From Brachypodium distachyon (taxonomy: Eukaryota > Streptophyta > Magnoliopsida > Poales > Poaceae): a DNA stretch of 64,000 nt. Positions 23,353 through 35,008 of the stretch are shown here, in pieces. Under the pieces are notes generated by a model that worked only from the letters and a program-made list of their open reading frames with translations, searched no databases and was not told where the DNA came from. The position numbers were made by a program, and so were the translations under genes. Location of the stretch: contig NC_016133.3 of the NCBI RefSeq assembly GCF_000005505.3, positions 52,231,237 to 52,295,236 of the forward strand, given 5' to 3'. The stretch's first letter is position 1. Each line of letters begins with the position of its first letter.

Positions 23353-23734
23353 ATGGAATTCTGCCCGGCGTGCGGGATGCTGCTGCAGATCCAGCCGGCC
23401 ACCGGCGGCCACCGACTGCGCCTCTTCTGCCCTACCTGCCAGTACGTCTGCCCCATCAAACATAAGGTGTGCCCCCAACTCCGCTTCCTCGTCCCCTCGC
23501 GTTGTTTTAATCCGGTGCCTCGAATCGAGTTGGTTGATGTCCTTGCTGGTGTGACCCGCTTGGCGCAGATCGTGAAGAAGGCGAAGTTGGTGAAGAAGGA
23601 GCTGGAGTCCACGGAATCTGCCTCGAAGACCGACGGTGAGCCCAAGGAATCTGCCTCCAAAACTGACGGGGAGCCCAAGCAATCTGCCCCCAAAACTGAC
23701 GGGGAGCCCAAGCAATCTGCCCCCAAAATTGACA
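23353..23734 (+). CDS. RNA polymerase III subunit RPC10/RPC11-like, N-terminal zinc ribbon only
   Basis: The N terminus matches the small Pol III subunit (yeast Rpc11, human POLR3K), which helps RNA cleavage and termination. Residues 1-38 (23353-23466) form the N-terminal zinc ribbon, with C4-x2-C7 and C26-x2-C29 and the start MEFCPACG. A GT-AG intron (23467-23568) joins in frame to IVKKAKLVKKELES, matching the lysine-rich linker of the family. The linker then runs into a 33-bp tandem repeat (SASKTDGEPK units, 23614-23734). A donor is possible at 23735 (A|GTGAGC); without it the frame runs to a stop at 23850. The family's second ribbon (CP.CG...A.F...Q.RSADEP...FY.C, about 45 residues) is essential for cleavage activity. 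I read all of 23735-27083 and could not find it. The gene may be truncated, may use a very distant exon, or may be a decaying duplicate. The listed end is the last supported exon. Confidence 0.6.
23614..23734 (+). repeat. 33-bp in-frame tandem repeat, 3.7 units
   Basis: Units begin at 23614, 23647, 23680 and 23713 (the last partial). Each encodes (E/Q)SA(S/P)K(T/I)DGEPK. Units 3 and 4 are nearly identical while unit 1 has diverged at several third positions. The repeat keeps frame, so it expanded within coding sequence. Confidence 0.9.
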
Positions 23735-25018
23735 GTGAGCTCTTCTCCCTTCTTTTAATCCTTTTGCTGCGCTGTTGTGCGAGATTAAGAATTGTGACTT
23801 GTCAATTGTTGTCGAGTTCTCGTTCTTCTGTTGTTTATTTGGAAGTTTAGCAATTTTCATTCGAACAAAAGAATATTTAGAAGTTTAGCATCCAAGTGAA
23901 TTTCGTCTTTCATCTCCAAAATGTAGGATTTTCTTCTGTATAGGGACTTTTCGCACCACTAAAGGGATTTTTGTTCAGGCCCTCCTTCCGATAAATTATA
24001 TTAGTGAACCACTTACCAAGAGTATATAGCTTGGGAATGTTTTTATGAGAAACCTTCTAAACATTTATTTTATAAATACAGTAGTTCATACCCTAGCTTA
24101 TTTCGAAACTTGACCCTTGCTTACCACTTACCACCAGATGTGTGGTGGTGCCATGCGCCCATGCCTCACCAATTTCAGACTTGCTCTTATGAATATTAGA
24201 TTGTACTATGGGTCAACTGACTTATATAGCTAGTTCAAGTGGTCATCGGCCCATTTTATAGGTTATTAGTATGTCACCCTGTGTGTGACAGATGACATGG
24301 CATATCAACTGAGCAACACTGGCATGGGTGCGCTTGATTTGCACCCGATGGCAGTGGTGGCCACTGTATTTTGCACTCAGCCACCCTAGAGTATTGTCCT
24401 CTTGTAATTTTATGTCCACCCGGGATCCTCCAGGACTCTATGAGATCAAAATTTGTTGCTCTAGGGGCAACGAATTGAGGCCAAGCTAAGTATATTGCCA
24501 TGAGAGGAGGTTTGGTCAGGGATGCTAGTTAGATAGGCTACCACAAACTGCAAGTAGTGGGTTTGTCATGCTAATGAGTAATGACCTAGAGTGAGTGATA
24601 CAATTAAACGAGTTTATTGTCCTAGATATGCAGTTTGCCTCAGACATTGGCGTGGAATGGGCTAATTTGAAAATAAGTCAGGATAAATTTTGTATTGTTA
24701 AGAAAAGTGTTGTTCAATATAAGTTTGTTGCTTGGGTAAATAAAGAAAACGGGGCTACTTTTTTGTAAGAAAAGGATAAAAGACGGAATAAAAATGTTTG
24801 GAGAGCAAGTCATGTTAGTATCAAGCTAATAGGATCCTTGCTTACTGTATTTTTTTTGTTCTTTCTTTGAAACTTCAGTCACAGCAATCAAGTACCAAGA
24901 AAAAAAGAAGTCCTACTTTGTAGTTGAAAATGTTCTCTAGTGTCAACACATAGCAGGGAATATTCATTCTGGAGTATTTAGATTGACTTGTTTTAATTAT
25001 TGTGGTGCTACCTTGTTA
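23735..25018. other. Gene-free stretch downstream of the RPC10-like gene
   Basis: AT-rich DNA with no supported exon. I searched specifically for a CxxC-x(n)-RSADEP-type ribbon and saw none. Nothing else is recognised. Confidence 0.4.
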
Positions 25019-25111
25019 CTCCCTCCAATCCATAATAAGTGTCTCAGATTTTGTAGTAACTTAGTACAAAGTTGTATTAAATCTGAGACACTTATTATGA
25101 ATCGGAGGGAG
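25019..25111. mobile_element. Stowaway MITE, 93 bp
   Basis: The ends are CTCCCTCCAATCCATAATAAGTGTCTCAG and its near-perfect complement CTGAGACACTTATTATG..CGGAGGGAG, with TA on both sides (25017-25018 and 25112-25113). This matches Tc1/mariner-type Stowaway MITEs of pooid grasses. It is almost wholly a hairpin. Confidence 0.92.
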
Positions 25112-26556
25112 TACCAACAAGGTAGCGGCTTAATTTATATGATTATGATAGCATGTCTATTATGTGTCTTTGCTAGTTCGATTATAAACATGCTAGCATT
25201 ATAGTATAAAATTGCGGCTTACTGACTAAACGAGTAGCCTGGAGCTGGATACATGTTTTGCCAACCCATAGTCCTAGTGCACATCTGATAAATTTGCTTT
25301 CAGGTACATAACCAAATGATCACAATGGAGATACATACTTTTGGCAGATGCAGATTTTGGTTATGATGATACTCGCTGTGTTGTTGAACTAAAAAGTATG
25401 TATACATGTGAACATGTGAAGCTTCTCATAATCAACTTGACAAAAGCCACCAATGTTCTGCAAAATAAAGGGGTACATCTAATGGTAACGGAAGTGGAGA
25501 AGTTTGCTTCAATGTTGGTTTGGTCGTTGGGTACTTTTATTTTTGTGGCACTGGAGGCCTCATGGTGCAAGAGGTGTTGTTTTGGTGTATGTATGGACAC
25601 TGTTGCGCAGTTACGGCCAGGAAATGGCCTGTGAGTCGTGTGATTGTGAGTTTGCGCATTGCGTCTGTTCTCCAACATAAAAAAAAAAGTGAGGAGTTTT
25701 CGAGAATTATGAGCTGCATTTCACTTGCCCTGTTTTCATCTATGATCACTTTTTTTTATTGATCTTACTGCTAGGCGACCAACAATACTCAAAGCCAAGA
25801 ACCAATGCTGTGCAGAGTTAACACATGCAGTTTGAACAGTTCGGTTCACCCTTCTTTGTAGCCAACGACAGCCATCTTTCACTCCACAGGTGAGCGGACA
25901 GCGGAGCCGTCTTGTGGAGCGACTTAGCCACAAAGTGGTTCGCTCATAGCAATAGCTATCAACGTGTCTGGTTACATCCAGACTAAAGACTATTGTCCTC
26001 AAAACGTAGAGAAGACCCTGACAAGAGGGAATTACAACCAAGTCTTTGGGATCCTTTTTCCACCACCGAATAAGTTGTCGCTTGCCATGTCACTGTTGCA
26101 AAGCTGGGGACGAAAGGAGCAGCCACCGAGTTGCCCTACCTGTAGAGGATCTAGAATCAATAGTCGGCGGGATCTAGCCATGTAGGGTTCACAGAAGCAG
26201 CATCGACAGGGGTGACGCCCTGATCGCAGTTGGGCAAGGGCTGTTATACCGAAACACTACTCTCTCTACTTGCAAATCTCGCAGGAGGGGACAACCTAGA
26301 TAAAGGACTTGGCCGCCGGGGACAAGTTCAATACATCTCAACGCCGCTGCCGCCGAGATAGCGCTTGTACCTGGGTACCCTTATTCGAACCGGCGGCACC
26401 GACACACCACGAGATCTTGCCGTAGACTGAAACACAACAGACACAGGGATTTTAACGGAGCAAAGGGGAAGCGACCTACCAGGCTCGCTGGAGCTTCTGC
26501 GTGATGCTGAGACAAGGGAAAATGCACACAGTAGAATATGATGACATTAGACAATA
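25112..26556. other. Unassigned stretch, possibly decayed retroelement
   Basis: A frame at 25341-25634 (MADADFGYDDTR..) has an AG immediately before it but no recognised family. Between 25760 and 26555 the base composition is more even, with short frames on both strands and a CPTC motif in 25964-26185, resembling the non-coding interior of a decayed retroelement. No LTRs, primer-binding site or polymerase motifs were seen. Confidence 0.3.
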
Positions 26557-26976
26557 CTAGCAAAAGAAACCCGTGCGATGCTACGGAACAACGAAAAGTG
26601 TATCAATCACGAGCCGGTGGAGGCGAAGTCTAGACATTGATTTTTCGATTGGATTGATTTCCATACTGAAATTGATATCGAGATTTTTTGTTTGGGTTCG
26701 GATTGATTTCCATACTGAGATGGATACGAAGAATTTTGGATTTCATGCTAAGGAGATTGATTTATTTTAGAACTATTCGTATTATGTTGTGACAAATTTG
26801 GACCGTACGATAATTTTCGGTAAATCTAAACCGTAGAATTTCTGCTACTGAAATCGTGAATAAGACGGGAGGGAACAGTGGCATATTGTTTGTAATTTTA
26901 ACGAAGTTGACCGACCAACACCGACCAACGGCGTCCACCCATTACCACCGATTCCAATTTAATATATTGTAATAGA
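26557..26976 (-). mobile_element. Complete non-autonomous Helitron, 420 bp
   Basis: On the minus strand the element starts TCTATTACAATATATTAAATT (26976 downward) and ends in CTAG (26560-26557). Before that end is a near-perfect 16-bp hairpin CCGTAGCATCGCACGG and a short spacer GTTTCTTTTG. It is flanked by A on the 5' side (complement of 26977) and T on the 3' side (complement of 26556), the A|T insertion rule of Helitrons. No RepHel helicase frame is present, so it depends on elements elsewhere. The 3' end is shared with the larger element at 45138-46084. Confidence 0.8.
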
Positions 26977-27243
26977 TTCACTCAAATACTGAAACCTCAT
27001 GCATCCATATGTCAACTATTCCATTTTCCGATGAAGCGTCAAAATACAACAATGAGAATACTGAAAGCTAGCTAAACAATATAATGATTATCAACACACT
27101 TTGCGACGGTGCAATCTACAGCGATGTTAATGTTCCTACAAATTATTGTAGGTTACATTTGTATGAAGCCAAAACAAAAGGTAGAAAGGAGGAAGAATAT
27201 CTGAAGATTCTTTCTTATGATGTTCAGAGAGACACTGCTGAAA

Positions 27244-30200
27244 TTAAACATCATTATCTGGTAACCACTTCCCATGACCCCCTTCCACAGCTTCTTCACG
27301 CAAAGTTGCTAATTCATCAAACCAATGTTTGTAGTGAGCTTCAATCAAATCAAACTCATCTTCCTTATCTTGATTATCAGTAATAGAAATTGATGAGCAA
27401 CCACTCACCAGTTCTGAACCAGGCGATGCTCCACCTATATGGAAAATTGGAATATTCCTTGAACCATCATCACCTAAAACATGGCTGCAGCCTAGTTTAC
27501 CAACTCCGTCTTTGTACCCACAACAGTACATAGTTCCACAGTCATCAGTGCCACAGTCACTTCGACTTCCAGAACTCCCAACAAGCTGCACAGAAATGTC
27601 TGAACCTTCAGAACCCTTTGGCCCCCCTAGGTTAGCTGCACTTGAGACCGAATGATGATAGTTATTCGATGGTGCACTGATATCTTTCGAATGCATTGTA
27701 CTTTGAACCAACCCATAATCAGGTGCCATCTCTGACAGGTTCTGCTGGGAAATAATTACTTGCTCACTTGCAACAATTTTAGATTCCATATATGGGCTCA
27801 TCGCTACATCATTTGCCAATTTCCGACCAGGAACAAGATTCACAATCAAAAGGTCAATGAAATCAGCAATGAAAGTAACATCACAGTCTGCTAATTCCAA
27901 TTGTTCAACCATTTCAGCAGCAACAGACATAGCTGTGTCAGATTCCAGGTAGAAAAGAAAATGAATATTCCTTGCTTGACCTGCAAACAGGAAGGTGAAG
28001 ATGTATCACAAAAAATACAGTACTTGAGTTCCAATCGATAAAAGCAAGGCGTACCACACAAATCAGCGATCCGCAAAACCAGTGAGACTGAACTATCATC
28101 AAGTTTCTCGCCCTTTAGATTTAGTTCCGTATTTTTGTTAGTTCTTGTGAATTCCAGCATGGATGCATGTGGAGCAAGATCATTTTTCCTGCCAGAGCTA
28201 GCATACATAGATTCCCGAGTGTCAACATCCATGTGCAAGGAATCCAGAGAGATTTCTACTGCTCCGGGTGTTGATGATGGACTAATAACGCCAGCAAAGC
28301 CATTTGCATTATCAGAGCAAAGAAATGAGTCTTGCAATAGTTCTTTGGCGGACAACCTCTCAGAAGAAGGAACTAAACATTTCTCAATGAAATGCTTTAC
28401 TTCAGGATTTGCAATTTTAGACAGTGCAGCCGGCTTGACACCCTAAAGATCAGTGTCAGTAATTTAGACAAGTGCTGCATCCAAGCCCAACTCAAGAAAT
28501 ATAAATCAAGACAACTTACCTTGGATACTTTCTTGAAGATTTGAGCGGGATTTTTACATTCACTATATGGATATTCAAGAGTGAACATCTCCAACATGCA
28601 CATACCAAATGAGTATATATCAACCAGCTCATCGTAATTCTCATCATATAGCTCAGGTGCCATGAATTCAGGGGTACCTGCCGTAAGAAAGAAGAGTTCC
28701 CATATTGTAGGGATGTATCAGGGGAAATGCAGGTTTTTGTACAGAGATTGAGTCAATACTTAGAGCAGGTTGTTAGAGATACATAGTCCAATAACATGTC
28801 TAAATGAAAAAAACAGATGCCAACAAGATCTTTGCACTTCAAACAACAACCATGTATTTTAGAAGATATGATAAGAGTAGAACAAGAGCAAACTGTGACT
28901 ACGACCATCGTTTACAGGCATATATACCGCAGGTTATTACAGTTATGCGCCCCATTACATTCCTCAGCTAACTTAAGTTAACAAAATATTGAAGTCAGGT
29001 ATGACAGACAACAACTCTAGACTATAGGTTGAAGTTGAACTTAAAAGAGCCACACAAGCTTACATAAAATTCAAGCCATAATGAGGTAATGTGGACTACT
29101 TGAGCATGTAAGATGGTTTCTAAATGTCTACACATCAGGTCACTAAGCTGCTAAATGGTGATGGGTGGGGCAAACATTGACCAGGACTATGTCAAGTGAT
29201 TTAGTGGTTACCATTAATGGTGACTAAATTGTCTCGCCAGATCAAAGACCATAACAGATCTACGCAGAAATAATAATAAAAATCAATAAACTACGGGGGG
29301 CATTACCAATAACACTTCTTGCTTTAGGCGTTCGCATGATTGTAGCTAGGCCGAGATCTCCAATCTTAACTTCTCCATGATTTCCATTAACAAAAATATT
29401 GTCACACTTCAGGTCTCTGTGGATAACTGGAGGTTGGTGGCTGTGCAGGTAATCTAATCCATGAAGAATCTGTCTTGCCCAATTCTTTATTGCCTTTAAA
29501 TCAACGCGTGGATGTTTTCGGCGGTAACTAGAGATGCACAAAGTTGCAACGGTGTCATTCTCAAGAAGCATGGAAGCAGCAGCAGAGCATGGTTGTCAAT
29601 TGTTACTTACTGCCTGAGACTTCCAGACGTGAACAGTTCAGTAATAACATTAATTGTCTTCTTTTGATCATCAAACCAATAATTGCAGAACTTCATTACA
29701 TTTTTGTGCTTGAGAGATTTCAGTAAATGAACTTCTGAATACAATCTCTCAAGATTATCTGGACACTGCATCACCTCATCTATGTTGACTTGATTCCATG
29801 CAACTTCAATACCTTCAACCTCATCAAATGCCTTGTAACTAAAAACAAATTAAGAAGGGACGAATTAAGAATGGAAACAAAAGTTATAGACAGGCCCATT
29901 TACGAGACCATAAGGGTGGTGTACAGAAGTAAGGGAAAACAAGCAATGTTGCATCATTATTTCCGAACGTAAACTCTCTAAATTGTTTTGAAAATTCAGG
30001 TTTTCTTCTATATGGGATAACAGCCTTGTAGACTGTAGGGGCATCAAGAGAACACGTTCATATTGAGGTAATGGAAAATAGATACAAAATCATAATCAGT
30101 TGTTTGGTACAGATGGTTGCAGAAGGCTGGCAGGAGCCCAGGACATGAGATTGAGTACTAGTATAATACTAATGTTAATTTAGTTGGGACCTTTCTGGAT

Positions 30201-31227
30201 GTTTTGATCAAAGTGGATCAGCAACAAATGATGCCTATGGCTATGGCTACAAGTCTACACTGAGTGTGTGCATTAGTAACCCCCAGATCAAGAAACTAAT
30301 GTAAGAACGGATTCCAAACTGAAGTACATGTGCATATTAATGGGAGCGGCACTATAAACTGTAAATAATATAATGGGAAGGTGGTTGATTATTCCAATCG
30401 TGCTAACCGAAACATTATCGTACCTAGCCAACCATTTCCAGCAATGGGACAAAAATTAGACAACCAATTGCACAATAACTCTCTTTACAAAGAAACATAA
30501 AGTGAAAGAGAGGGCATACACAGTCTTGAAAGCTCCTCTTCCCAGCACCTCATTGTACTGCAGCAAGGAAAAACAAATTTCGATCAATATAACAGGCAGG
30601 GATTGATCATTTTATGGAGATATGTCTTTTATGAACACCCTAACGTTTTTATTTTATCCATTACGCAAGCACATTCACAACATTCTTCCCTTTTGTGAGT
30701 ATTAAATGGAAGGAGCACACGCACTCAACACGGGCATGCACCCCCATTCCCCCAAGCGTGTCTCTTGATCAAATGCTGTAATTGACAGAGACCAGCAGCC
30801 ACGCATGCCTATGTGGCTATGTGAGAACCAGTATTTGAACCAAGATAGGAGGGGTCACGCCCATCAAATTTGTAACATTCAAATGGTGCGTTTTTTTCCG
30901 GCATAGCTCTAATCATTACTTTTAATTAGAAAGCATTCTATACTCAACATGTCTCTACTAAATAGACCACGCAAGGGACTAAGCATAGAAAATGCAACAA
31001 TTTGACATGCAGATATGTAATGCAGGCACCATTTCACCGCACGCTCAACAAACTAGCATGGACATGTCATGTACCATTGACAATTTGACATGAATCAAAC
31101 ATATTAAAGTGGAAGAGAGATCAATCAGAATAAGCCAAAAATATCTTACTCGCATGTATCGCCTGGTCGGATCCACCTCGGCATAATCCGCATCGGACGC
31201 CTCATCCCGATCACCAAACACCTCCAT
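27244..31227 (-). CDS. WNK (with-no-lysine) serine/threonine protein kinase
   Basis: Cytosolic Ser/Thr kinase of the plant WNK family, linked in plants to ion homeostasis, circadian and flowering control and osmotic response. Exons on the minus strand are 31227-31150, 30557-30520, 29838-29611, 29527-29307, 28677-28520, 28442-28055 and 27980-27244. They join in frame to 615 residues. The glycine loop [10 protein letters not shown] (32-41) carries the WNK-specific catalytic lysine K37, and VAWNQV replaces the usual beta-3 lysine region. The catalytic loop is HRDLKCDN (D153), the Mg-binding motif is DLG (D172) in place of DFG, and the APE-like motif is [13 protein letters not shown]. Exon 7 starts with the OSR1_C-like segment [28 protein letters not shown] found after WNK kinase domains. 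The C-terminal tail ends [16 protein letters not shown]. The first ATG gives the short acidic N terminus MEVFGDRDE. The exon 2 donor was set at GT|GTATGC because only that restores VYK. Everything looks intact. The subgroup was not resolved. Confidence 0.94.
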
Positions 31228-32379
31228 GTCGGGTCACCCTCACACAGAGACGAATCTACAAGCAGAGACCAGCAGAGAGGAAGCGGAAAGAGAAGGACCA
31301 GCCAGATCGCCGGAGAAGGCGGGAGACGCGCCTTCTACGCAAAGCACGCCGCCAGCCAGGCAGGGGATGACAGGGCAGCCGGCACCGGGCGTTCCGTGAA
31401 TGGCTCGGAGAAAGGGGCGTACGACGGCCGCATGCGACGGGGGCGGCTGCCCAGCGACGTCAGCTTCACCCGTCCCGCAACTCCCATGGCCCGGCACCCG
31501 GCGTATGGCACGCGCCTGAGAACGCACCTCATTCTCCCTCGGTCGGTTTCCTCCCTGCGGCAGTGGCGTGGGCGGAACCCATCATGGCGGCTTCCCCGCA
31601 ACGGCGCTAGTAATACGGTGAGGCGGAGGCGGTGGCCATGGAGGGTGGCGCCGGGATGGCTAGGGTTACGGATTTAGCCGCGCGGAGATGTGCGGGGGCG
31701 GAGAAGAGGCGAGGAGAAATAAGGGGAAGGTTGGTGGTGGTGCGGAGGAAAAGGTGGGAGGGAGAGAAATAGCCCTCCGTAACAGACTTTTCTGTTCGGT
31801 TGAGAACTTGAGATGGCAGGTGCAGTACAAGATCGTAGAAGAAGAACCGTGGTCCGTGCCCACAACAGAAACGGCCCAGCGTTTGTCTTTTCTTAAGAGA
31901 AAGAGGCGGCCCAGCTTCGCGACATTCTTTTCCCCATCCCTTTGCGGAAGGCCCGTCCGTTCAGCAGGCCGGGCCTGGAATACGGGCCACGGCACGAGCT
32001 TGCGACGCGTGTGGGCGACGACGGTTGCGATCGCGACTGCCTTGAGGAGAGAACGTGCGGGGGACGCGGGCCACCGGCAACGAGCGCGCTCCTGCGGTCG
32101 TGCCACGGCAGTGTCCCGCGAATGTCCTGAGCGCGAGCGTGCCCGCTGGGCGACACAAGCACTTCACTGTCACCACCAACGTTTCCAGAATGCCACGACG
32201 CCAATCGCCAAGAAGAAGTTGTCCTCTCATCACCGACCACTATAACATCCAGGCACAAGAGCATCATTCACCTAACACATCTAGCGACCGTTCTCGCATC
32301 CATTTTCTAGCTTGGAAGCACTCCTCACCACGAGGCGCTTCCAGTAGTGCCCCCCCACCTGAACAATCTTTGTCTACCC
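31228..32379. other. Shared GC-rich region between divergent WNK and ALMT genes
   Basis: The 5' ends of the WNK gene (minus) and the first ALMT gene (plus) face away from each other across about 1.15 kb. The interval is GC-rich, so long frames are open on both strands (for example 31666-32267), but none shows family motifs. Promoters and 5' UTRs of both genes should lie here. Confidence 0.5.
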
Positions 32380-34079
32380 ATGGACGGCACCAAGGAAGCG
32401 CAGCAGAATGCTGGGGAGTGGCAGGTAACCGTGCCAGAAGGCGCGGAGGAACAAGATGCTGCCGCCGGTGATCCGGTCTGCAAGAGGTCGGCATGGGCGT
32501 GGCCGATGATCTCTTGCGCGGCCATGTTCAAATGCAAGGTGTCTGGCTTCCGCAAGATGGTCTGGAAGATCGGTGAAGACGATCCTCGGAAGACCATGTA
32601 CGGGATCAAGGTGGGCATCGCTCTCGCTCTGGTCTCCCTCTTCTATTACGCCAGGCCTCTGTACGACGGCATTGGCGGCCGGAACGTCGTGTGGGCCATC
32701 ATGACAGTCGTGCTCGTCTTCGAGCAGACCGTTGGTACGTAAGCCAAATATCGCAACTAATATAGCTGTGCGCAATGCAACAAGATTTGTGTTAACTGGG
32801 TTACGTGCAGGTGGTAGCATGTACAAAGGGGTTAACAGAACAGCCGGAACGATCAGCGGGACCGCGCTTGCGCTCGGCCTGCACTGGGTGGCCAGCAAAT
32901 CCGGCAAAACGCTTGAGCCGATGGTCACCACCGGCTCCATCTTTCTGCTCGGTACGTGTAGCTCCGTCCGTAGCACACAACACTTAGCTCTGTCTGTCGC
33001 TGTACAAAATTCGGAAGTACCAACGAAGTACGTACGCACATGTGGCAGGCGCAGTGGCGTTCTCGCGATTCATACCGTTGGTGAAGTCGATGTTCGACTA
33101 CGGCGTGACGGTCTTCATCATGACGTACAGCTTCGTGGCCGTGTCCGGGTACCGCGTGGAGGACCTGGCGATGCTGGCGCTGCAACGGGTATCCACCATC
33201 TCCATCGGCTTCTTCATCTGCTTCGCCGTGTGTGTGCTCATCCGCCCCGTCTGGTCCGGCCAGGAGCTGCACCTCCTGACGTCCCGCAACATGGAGAAGC
33301 TCGCGGACGCCCTCGAGGGCTGCCTCGAGGACTATTTCTTCGCCGATGCCGATGCCGATGTCACGAAGCGCGCGCAGGTGGGCAGCAGCAAGTCGGACGG
33401 GTACAAGTGCGTGCTCAACTCCAAGGCGTCCGAGGACTCGCAGGCCAACCTTGCGCGTTGGGAGCCCGCGCACGGGAGATTCGGCTTCAGCCACCCCTAC
33501 GAGGAGTACGCCAAGGTCGGCGCCGCCATGCGCCAGTGCGCCTACTGCGTCGAGGCGCTCCACGGCTGCATGGCGCCCGAGCAGCAGCAACAAGCCCCGG
33601 ATCTCCTTGTCGGCGTGTACACCAAGATGGGCGCGCGGTGCGCGCGGGTGCTCAGGGAGGCGTCGAGCTCCCTGGCCACGATGACCACCTCCCGGACGCT
33701 GGCGCTCGCCGTGGCTGACATGGACAACGCCGTGCGCGAGCTGAAGAGCGACATGAGAGCGCTCCCGTCCAAGCTGCTGCTGCTGCTGGCAGAGGAACCG
33801 ACAGAGGCATCGTCGATAGATGCCATGGCGCTGCTACCGGTGACGTTGATGCTCATAGAGATTGCCACGAGGATCAAAGGAGTCGCCGACGCCGTCAGCA
33901 CGCTCGCGAGCATCGGGGGATTTAAACCGGCCGATGATGACAAGACAAAAATTGAGATGGAAGTGCCGCCTTTGAAAGAACTGGATTATTCTGACGCGTC
34001 AACGGTGAATCTAACAACCACGATCATCGAACGGCCTCTGAGCAGAGCACGGAATCCTTCGACTGATCAACAAGTCTAA
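32380..34079 (+). CDS. Aluminium-activated malate transporter (ALMT) family protein, copy 1
   Basis: Anion channel of the ALMT family, which conducts malate and other anions across plasma membrane or tonoplast. Exons 32380-32734, 32811-32951 and 33049-34079 join in frame to 508 residues. The N-terminal half is hydrophobic with about six spans (for example [97 protein letters not shown]). The conserved signature G(S/A)xYKGxNR follows the exon 1/2 junction. The cytosolic half has the family WEP motif at 303-305 (LARWEPAHG), a DADAD run near 264-269, and helical C-terminal segments. The start ATG at 32380 aligns with the start of copy 2; an in-frame ATG at 32347 lies upstream. The subgroup (plasma membrane or vacuolar) and aluminium response are not determinable here. 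Intact. Confidence 0.93.
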
Positions 34080-34499
34080 AACGTACTGTACACAGCATAG
34101 CCATAGGACATGTATGAGTTTTTCCTTCGAATGCCAGCAAAGCGCTGGGAACTGTATTAGACAGAAAACAATGAGTTAGAAGTATAGGACCAATCTATGC
34201 GAAGTATGCAGCAGGAGGAGCCGAAAAGAAAAGAAAAACGCCGAGCGTAAGTTCTTATGCTTTCTGCCTCCCTGTCTGTCTGAGACGTCCTTGGCTGGCT
34301 CAGACAAATTAAAAAGTCTCTTTACGCACTAAACTAGCTCTGCTAACGGAATGACATGGAGGAAATATAAACACCTATATTGAGTGACATGACAGGCAGG
34401 GCATAAGCTTGTCAGTAGTACAAAGAAGAGCGATTGAGCTTGGCAGATAAGGAATCTCCGATGATTACTTCCCACATGAAAAATGCTCAAATTACAGAC

Positions 34500-34950
34500 C
34501 AAATCGATGTATATAGGGTCCTGAGTGCTATTTGCGGCCGCATATCTTTAGCATGTTGCTCAGACCACGGCTGGTTGAGCTGGTTGCGAAGGAGGTGTTT
34601 GACGCGGCGTAGGGGTGGAATCCTCTTCGACGGCATCTGGAGGGCTGAAGATGACGAACTGGTGGCCAACTAACTGAAGGAAGTATCTTCAAGCTGATGG
34701 GGGTGCTTTCCTGCTGATGCTCACTTCTTGGTCGCGGTGGTGCTTGGTGTGTCGGCCTGCTACTGTAGGGGGTTTAGATTTGCCACTCTTTTTGTTTGCT
34801 CTGCTCATTGGGCCGGGCTGGCGCAAACTTGTTCGGTGACTGGGTGTTGCCGGACTCTGTAATAGTGTAGGGAGTTACCAAACCGCTGGTTTCTATTACT
34901 AGAAATCGGAGGGGGAAGCTTCTTTTTTTCAAAAAACAAAAAAATACTCC
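34500..34950 (+). mobile_element. Possible non-LTR retroelement 3' tail
   Basis: A GC-richer segment ends in TAGAAATCGGAGGGGGAAGCTTC followed by a T-rich then A-rich stretch. This resembles the 3' ends of grass LINEs. No reverse transcriptase or RNase H coding is present and target duplications were not found. Confidence 0.25.
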
Positions 34951-35008
34951 TAAGCAGATCACTTTGTTTGCATACGCATTACTGTCACGAAAACATTATC
35001 CCGTGTTA

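Noticed and set aside
25341..25634. Possible further exon of the RPC10-like gene
   Set aside because: An AG precedes it and it could join in frame, but the translation lacks the CxxC and RSADEP signature of the C-terminal ribbon, so adding it would be speculation.
25964..26185. CPTC motif that might be the missing zinc ribbon
   Set aside because: Only one CxxC pair, no second pair, no conserved aromatic/acidic signature and a stop soon after.
31666..32267. Long GC-rich frames on both strands between WNK and ALMT
   Set aside because: They overlap in several frames, lack motifs and lie where promoters are expected.
33098..33943. Long minus-strand frames inside ALMT copy 1, and equivalent plus-strand frames inside copy 2
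   Set aside because: Shadow frames created by high third-position GC in the true exons.
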